From Campylorhamphus procurvoides (lineage: Eukaryota; Chordata; Aves; Passeriformes; Dendrocolaptidae), in contig WBMV01007730.1 of assembly GCA_013396655.1 (NCBI GenBank), forward strand, positions 1-64,000: a stretch of DNA of 64,000 nt, in the 5' to 3' direction. Each line of letters opens with the position of its first letter. Within the stretch, counting starts at the first letter, position 1. The notes below the pieces were generated by a model. It searched no databases. It saw only the letters and a program-made list of their open reading frames with translations, and was not told where the DNA came from. Below, piece after piece: positions 57,263 to 64,000 of this stretch. Both the position numbers and the translations under genes were made by a program.

Positions 57263-60200
57263 GGAATGCAGGCAGCTCAGAGGGGCTGAGCAGTGCGGGG
57301 CTGGGGGGGCTGGACAGCCCCTGGCCATGGGCACCGGCAGCTTCCTCAGAGGCTGATTTTGCTTCCTCCATCCCACTCTGTGTGGGTAATGTGACCTCTC
57401 AGCTCTCACCAAGTGCTATTTTCTTGTCCCATTCACTTGACCTCTGGCTTTGAGCTCATCCCCATGCCACTCCCAGCCTTCCCACCCATAGCTTCCCTAG
57501 TTTCTCACTGAGCTTGGTCCCTCTTTCCCCCCTTCCCATTATTTGCTTGGCGGTGTATGTGCAATTATCCATCCAGTTTTCACTTCCTCCAGCCCCAGCC
57601 AAGCAGATCCAAATGAATTACTAATCAGGAACCAAGAGGTACCAAGGAGCTGCTGGCAGCAGCTGGATTCTCTGGGATAGCGGTGTACCTGCTCAAGCCA
57701 GCCATACTGAGTGGTACTGGAGCTGCCTACAGCATCCGTGCTCCCCTCTGTCCTGCCCCAGAGTTGTGGGACACTTCTTTCCAGCCCTTGTGCCCATCTC
57801 ATGCGGTGGTAGATTGCAGCAAGCCAGTGGGGTCTGGCCAGGCATGGCCACTGCATGATGCTGAGAAGGCAGGAGGGTGTCAACAGGGCCAGATTCAGCC
57901 TCTCTGTGCAGGACCTCTAATTCCCTGGGGGGCTACAAGCACATCCCTTGCTGCCTGGAGGGTCTCTGGTGGGTCTAGGGTACATTTAGTTGTCAGATAT
58001 AGTGGGGAAGAGCTGCTCTCCCTCCCCACATCTTCTATTCCCTTGCTGCTTCTCTGTAAATGGGCCACTTAATTCAAATCCTCTAGAGGAAAGGAGGAGG
58101 AATCTCTAGTTATGTCTGCACTGGTAAAACAAACAGTCCCAGGGCACTCCCAGGCACAGCAGTGGGATTGTACCTATGGGAATTTTTAGCATTACCCTTG
58201 TGTGATTCTGGCTTGGGCCAGCTTGCCCTGATCCAAGCAATTTTTGCTCACAGTTTAGGAATTAGCATGGATCAGGCACAATCCCAGCAGGACCTGGCGC
58301 ACAGGCTCTCCATTTGCAGGATGCATTTCACAGCCTGGAGAAGGTAGGCTGGTCCATGACAGAGGTCCACAGGGCCAAAGAGGACTCCTGGGTTTGTTTA
58401 ATTTAGCATAGGGCTGTACAGCATCCTTCCCAGGGAGCCTGGTAATGGGCACTTTGGAAATACAGTCCTATTGACCCTGGCATATCTGCTCCCAGCATGT
58501 GGAAGGGTCTCTGGGCAGAGGAGTTCCCAGGCAGGGGCCACTAGTGGGACTCTTTTCTGTGGGTCTTGTGAGTCAGGGTTGGGATGAAGGTTAGGGAGAG
58601 TTTCAAGACTATGTGACTGCAAGCAGGGGAAGGGCTTAGGACTTGTGGGCGGGTTGGGTTAGCCCAATCACCCGTGACATGGGAGAGCTTCAGCCCAACT
58701 CTCTCAAAACCTGTCTGCCACATACATCAATAGTAACAAGGTTTATTCACATATTCACTGAAATGCTACAGTGACCCCAAAGGATTTCCACCCTGGGGTC
58801 CCGCCAGGCATCACTTGCCCTCTCCCACCATGATCACACAATATTGGCTGCATTTGCACACCTGTCAGGCCTGAGGGTGGGGGCAGGATGCACACGTGTG
58901 TGTGTGTGTATGCACACATGCACCAGTGATTGGCTGACACCCTTGGCGTGCCATGTGCCTGTGTTTGCACTGTGCTTGCCATGTGCATTTTAGAGCACAT
59001 GTGGGAACTGGCAGCCTGGTGTGGGTGCTTGGCGTGGGCAGGGAGTGTTTTGCTCAACACCTGCCTTCACCTATGGCTGCAGTTTTGATGCAGAAAAAGA
59101 GGCTTTTGATGTCTGTGTGCGTGTACTCTGCGGGTATTTCACACATGCTGTGTGCAGCCTGCATGTGTGGTGTTTGCACATGCGTGTATGTGTGCACATG
59201 TGCAAAGTGTGAGATCAGTGTCTCAGCTGGCTGCCACTCTGGCTGCTGGAATCCTTGCCTCCCAGGCCACGTTATAGATGAATACACTTGAAAGCATTTT
59301 CCCCCCCTTAGCCACCAGATTTCACTGGGAGAAGAAAAGGAATCAGGCACTTTATCTTCATTAGCAGCTGGGAGCCTCTTGGGGCAGCTTTTGTCTGGGC
59401 GATGCTCCCTCCGCCCCTGCTCTTAACCCCTGTCCTCACTCATTAGGCCTTTCCAGAGGGGAAATGGGCTGGCTGGCAGGATCCTGCAGCTTTGCTGTGT
59501 CCCTGTTCCTGCTGACCACCATGTCCCCCAGGCCCATGGCTTTCTCCAGACAACCCTAGGCAGCAGGGCTGAGAGGGAAAGTGAGAGATCCCCTTCCTTA
59601 TCGTTCCTGGGAGACCCCAGAATTATCTCAGGTCCCAAGAAGCATCTTCAGTTAGTTGCTACCTGCTGCCACCTCTGGGACTGGAGTTGGCTTAGGCCAG
59701 CATTGGCTCAGGGTCTGGAGGGGTTGGGGAGCAGGATGGAGGTGGCTCCATGGCCAAGCCCCCACAGGAGGGTTGAGGGCAGCCCTTCCCTTCTGATGTC
59801 GCACATCACCGTGGGGAGGAGTGGGGGGAAGCAGTCATGCCCGCATCCATTAATACCCAGTAACCATGACAACTGCTGTGGAGCTGTCATCCTGTCCCCA
59901 GGCCAGCCACCACAGGGTTCCTCTCAGAGGGGTGTCAGGACAGCAGCTTTCCTTGAATCACTGCTGCATGTGGGGTGGCCTGTGGACTGCACATTGCCCC
60001 ACAGCTGAGTCCTGTGGCAGTTTGGAGGGGATACACCACCACTCCCCTCAGCGTGCCAGGGCTGCTGCTGCTGCCAGGAATTGGGGCAGGATGCTGGGGC
60101 CACTGTGGCTGTGGGGAAGGCTTTAGGGGCAGACAGTTGCTGCTTCCTCTCCTGCAAGCCCAGATGCTGGAGGTTCAGCGAGACAGTGAGGCAGAGGTGT

Positions 60201-63200
60201 TTGGGGCAGACTGCCTTAGGTAACATTCCTTCTCACTTTAAAGGAGCCATAAATCACTCATTCTTTATTAAAAGCTCTGCCTGACCGAGAGAGAAATGTC
60301 AGGAGCATAAATCAACTCCACTGCTCTCTTGGGTCCTGGCTTGCCAAGGACTGCTCCCTCCACTGTCCTCAGCTAGGGCACAGCATAGCCACGCTCTTTG
60401 TGCCTATCCCCATGATCGAGAGATGGGCATGCAGGTCAGGGGCTGATGATGGGGAGCTCTTGAAAACCCAGGCTCCCCATGCCAATCCTTACCTGGGAGG
60501 TTGTAAGGAATAAAACTAAGGTGCATCCAGGGGGCATGGGCCCAAGTCCTCTGCTTCCCCCTGCTCCTCACAGCTGCTGGGGGGAACTGAGCAGTGCCCT
60601 GGCCATGCAGGTAAAGGGATGCTACAGAGGTGCTTATGCAGCCATGGGCAGAGAGCAGCCCCTCCTGGGGCCACTGAGTAGAAGACCTCCTTCTCCCTTC
60701 CACTGCCTGGCAGTGAGAAGGGCTAGCCATCCCCAAACACAACCTTTGCTTAGGAACTGAAAGACCCCAGTTAAAGCCAAACAGCCCCTACAAAGCCCCT
60801 GATATCCTGCAACTGGCAATAATTTTGCCTTTAAAGATGGGGACTGCTCCCATTTTGCAATTCCTGCCCACCCCAGGAGCAGGGCTGGGGAGTTCAGCAG
60901 GTGGTAAAACACCCAAGCCCAAGGGCAAGCTGTACAGGGCAGGGTGCCCACACCTGCACAGAGCAAGGCAGGGGGATAAAGGTAGGTGAGAACCCTAGCA
61001 GGAGGAGGACTCGCTTACACAGCGTTAAAGCAGCAGCCGACACTGAGGTAGCTGTGCTTGCCTCTCCATCTCCTGTTTTTCCAGTTAGATGCATGGCCTA
61101 ATATAGCAGCACTTATGTTGTAAAACATTGCTCATAAAACAGAGAGGATGTGCTGTGTGGGAGCGTGCTCAAGCCAATCCCCAGCTGCTTTTTGATGTCG
61201 GCTTCAAACTTGCAGCATCCTGGCAACGGCTGCTCGCTGGGATTTGCGTGCAGCAGGGCCAAACCTGCCCCAGGTGTAAGCCTGCAGCAATCTCTGGATG
61301 AGGCTGGAGGGTTTCCATCAGTTCCAGGTTCTCTGTCCAGAGTACAAGGGATGGGAGCTATTGGGATGTGCTGGGAAATGTGTGTGCAAACCACCTGCAG
61401 ATCTCAGGCCACACCTGGTACCATGGAGCTGGTGCCATGGGAGCCTTTCCTCAGTGAGAAGGAACAGCAGGTATGCCAAAATCCAGAGCCCAAGGGAAGG
61501 GCACCAACCACCAGTATTGGCACTGGCAGTACTGGATATGCATACTGAGGAGGCAACAAATGTTTCTGCAATAGATCTGGTCTCCCTGCAAGCTCAGCTC
61601 CATCAGCTGTGTTGGTGGAAGGAGTCACTGCCTTGGCTGCTTCCAACAGCACTGGCCTTTCTCAAATTACTTCCTCAGAGGGGGAGTGGGCTGATAAAGG
61701 AAGTTGGTCAGGAGAAATCAGGCTGGGCTCAGGCAGTTTGCACACAGTTAGGCTTCTACATGTGGAAAGGCTAAGCATTGGGGCCTTCATCCTGCATAGA
61801 GGTAAGGGCTCTGTGGGGTACTACCAGGTTGGACCAGGCAGCCAAGGATAGCTCATCTTCCTATCTCAGCCCAGGCCTCAGCTAGAGAGGGAATGGGCTA
61901 GGGAGGAAAGAAAGAAGGCAAAGGGGAAAGAGCTGGGATCTTCTTGCTTGAGAAGCTGCTAGAACTCCGCCATCAAAAGGAAGAAGTCCTAAGCACTGGG
62001 CTACAGGCTTTCATGAACCACTTGCTGCAAACTCCAACTCCCATGGGACTCTTTTCCTGGCATGGGAGAGCCCATAAACTGCAGCCCCAAGAACATGGCT
62101 TTCCTTCCTGCTGCAGCCCCAGTAGCAAGGCTGTGACAGCTCTTCAGGGCCATGCTCAGTCCTCACACAGCATTCTTGGAGTGACTGAGGGTCACCAGAG
62201 GTCTTGGGGGGGGGTCCCATCTCAGCTACTCACAAACCTGAAAGCAGGTCCCAGCTCAAGGGCAAGGGGACACGAGCAGTGCTGGGAACTTGTCACCATG
62301 GCTGGCACCCCCAAGGGATCTGACCTCTCAAGTGTCTCTTCCAGCTGGGCTGACCCAAGGTGCCCTGTAGTTTCCCACGTTCCCTCCTGCCTGCCACCCA
62401 TCATATTTTGCATTTCTCCCGCTATCTTATCTCCCTGCCGGCTCACCCTTTTGCAGCTGGTCTGTTGTTTTCCCCCTGCCCTCTCCCTTGCTCCTTGGCT
62501 TCACCTGCTCCAGCTCCAGCCCAGCTCCCATGCTGAAGGACCTCGAGGCAGGTCCCTGATAAGGACCAGACCAAACAAGAACCTTTTGTGCTGTGCTGAG
62601 CTCATCCACAGGAACTGGCTGAAGAACTGGGCAAAGCAAAGAGCGATGCATGGAGGGACTGAGTGGTTCAGTGCCTCCTTGTGGTGCTAGACATGCAGTA
62701 TGATCCTGCCTCAGTTTCCACACTTCTCTGAAAATCCTTCCTCTGCCCCTGGCTGCAGAAGCATCTGTCCCTCGAGCAGAGGAGGGAGAAGAGCCCATGA
62801 CGTGAGCTGAGCTGGGGAGGGAGGGTACATGTCCTGCTGAGAGGTGCTGTCAGAGCTGAGCCCTGTGTGCATAGTGGGCCTGGCAGCCAGCAAATGCAGG
62901 GAATAAAATTCTCCCTCCTCCCAGCCCACTGCCGGGTTAATATTCCCTCTAATGACAGACGGCTCCTTTTATCCTTTCTCGTGCTCCCGCCAGTGATTTA
63001 ATCTTGGAACAAGTCATGATTATTTCCTGTACAGCTGCCTCCCTCATTTCCACCGCAGACGAAGCTTGACAGCATCTCACCAGGCAAGGAGCAGACTCTT
63101 CTTCAGGCCCCCAGCCTGGCCATGACTTCCCTGCCTTTCCAGTCCCACACTGTGGGTGCCATAGGAAGAGGAGGAATAGTCTGTGATGGGAACCCTCCAT

Positions 63201-64000
63201 GAGGCTGACAACCATCAGGGGAGAAAGGGTGATAGGGAAGGTGGCCAATAGCTTGATGAGGTGATCTTCCAGGTACCAGCTTCATGGGCCAGGTCTAGGG
63301 CTCTGAGAGGAGTCCGGTGGGTCTCAGACTGACTCTTGGGAGTTATCACGGTATCAGCACAGAAACACCTACCCCTGGATCCTTCAAAGCTAAAGTACAG
63401 GACAGTTGGATCTCAGGCTGCTATTCCTTGGCTCAGGGCTGCTGAGTACTGGCAAAGGCAGGCTCTTCTCCCAGAGGCAGTGAGGATTTACCCTTATGGT
63501 CTTTTCCATCTCACAGGGCTGCAGTGCTTGAGCAGATGCACCACAAGTTCAGGACCACAGGGCACACAGCCTGGAATCCTCCATCAGTGGCCACAGCAGA
63601 GCTGATGGTATGGCCTACAACAGCTCCAGAGGGCCAGGGGTCCTTGGGCACCCACACACAACTATAACAGGCAAGATCTGCTTTACATAGAGAGGTCAAC
63701 AGGAGCTGGGACTGACTTCATCCTCATCTGTGCAGTGAATGCAGTCAGCCCCAAGCACTGTAAAATCACGAGGCCAGAACACCACTGAGGACAATCTCCT
63801 GAGTCCCCTTGTGTGGCTGTTGGGAAGCAGACTTCCAAAATACTGGGTCAATATCCACTGCGTACATGTAAGCAGGTAACTTCACTGTTCTCTTGGGCGA
63901 GTGGGGCTAGTGGGGGTCAGCATTTGTCACCAGACCATGTGTATATGACATGCTTGTCCTTTATATGTGCACTACATAGAGGGCTAGGGAAAGCCAGAGC
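57263..64000. other. Intergenic DNA with AT-rich enhancer-like islands, no gene recognised
   Basis: No coding exon is recognised. Islands of AT-rich, low-repeat sequence stand out against the GC-rich background: about 57590–57640 (AATGAATTACTAATCAGG), 59290–59460, 60210–60320 (ATTCTTTATTAAAAGC), 60995–61260 and 62930–63070 (homeobox-like CTAATGA and GATTTAATC). GT/CA-rich tracts lie at 58890–58925 and 59105–59215. The frame at 61944–62690 looks like chance. Confidence 0.6.
59105..59215. repeat. Degenerate GT/CA-rich tract
   Basis: Imperfect alternating TGTG/CACA/GCATG words such as GTTTGCACATGCGTGTATG and GTGTGCACATGTGC. Low-complexity DNA that could adopt left-handed helix; the open frames across it are artefacts. 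Confidence 0.65.

Noticed and set aside
61944..62690. 248-codon plus-strand open frame near the right end
   Set aside because: No domain, signal or homologous feel. Composition follows base content. Not called as a gene.
41000..64000. Searched for CDK5R2, FEV and miR-375, expected further along in vertebrate synteny
   Set aside because: No matching coding sequence or hairpin could be recognised. They probably lie beyond the right edge.

Overview
This is vertebrate nuclear DNA, almost certainly from a bird. Coding exons are split by GT–AG introns, the background is compact and GC-rich, and a CR1 LINE at 16.1–16.6 kb ends in the ATTCTATG-type 3' terminus typical of avian and other sauropsid CR1. 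Two short runs of N (23664–23690 and 40686–40727) are assembly gaps. I see no bacterial, phage, CRISPR or viral content.

The window holds two intact, tandem, plus-strand Wnt genes. WNT6 has four coding exons between 138 and 12876 and encodes 353 aa. WNT10A has four coding exons between 23903 and 40325 and encodes 388 aa. Both keep the full 24-cysteine Wnt framework, the serine that Porcupine lipidates and the HWCC C-terminal signature. This WNT6–WNT10A pair is a remnant of the ancestral animal Wnt cluster. Both products are secreted lipid-modified ligands that act through Frizzled/LRP receptors, mainly in ectoderm and its appendages.

Layout: 1–137 is the GC-rich 5' flank/5' UTR of WNT6. 138–13.1 kb is WNT6 with a short 3' UTR. 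13.1–23.7 kb is intergenic DNA holding an orphan CpG island (about 15.78–15.97 kb, with exact-consensus RFX X-box, CTCF-like and Sp1-like sites), a GTGCATGGG-type repeat split by the CR1, and a 1.3 kb CA/CCATGC-rich minisatellite that runs into the WNT10A promoter gap. 23.7–41.0 kb is WNT10A, whose intron 3 hosts a complete tRNA-Val gene with the anticodon GAC, which eukaryotes normally avoid. 41–64 kb is downstream intergenic DNA with no recognisable gene. It holds AT-rich, enhancer-like islands, a second CTCF-like motif (minus strand, 57.25 kb), an ancient tRNA-derived SINE-like remnant and simple repeats.

The most interesting items are the tRNA-Val(GAC), the convergently oriented CTCF-like pair that would enclose WNT10A but not WNT6, the orphan CpG island, the CpG-content change along the minisatellite at the WNT10A promoter, and a strong-context upstream ORF ahead of WNT10A. 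Most long ORFs elsewhere are chance open frames in GC-rich non-coding DNA.
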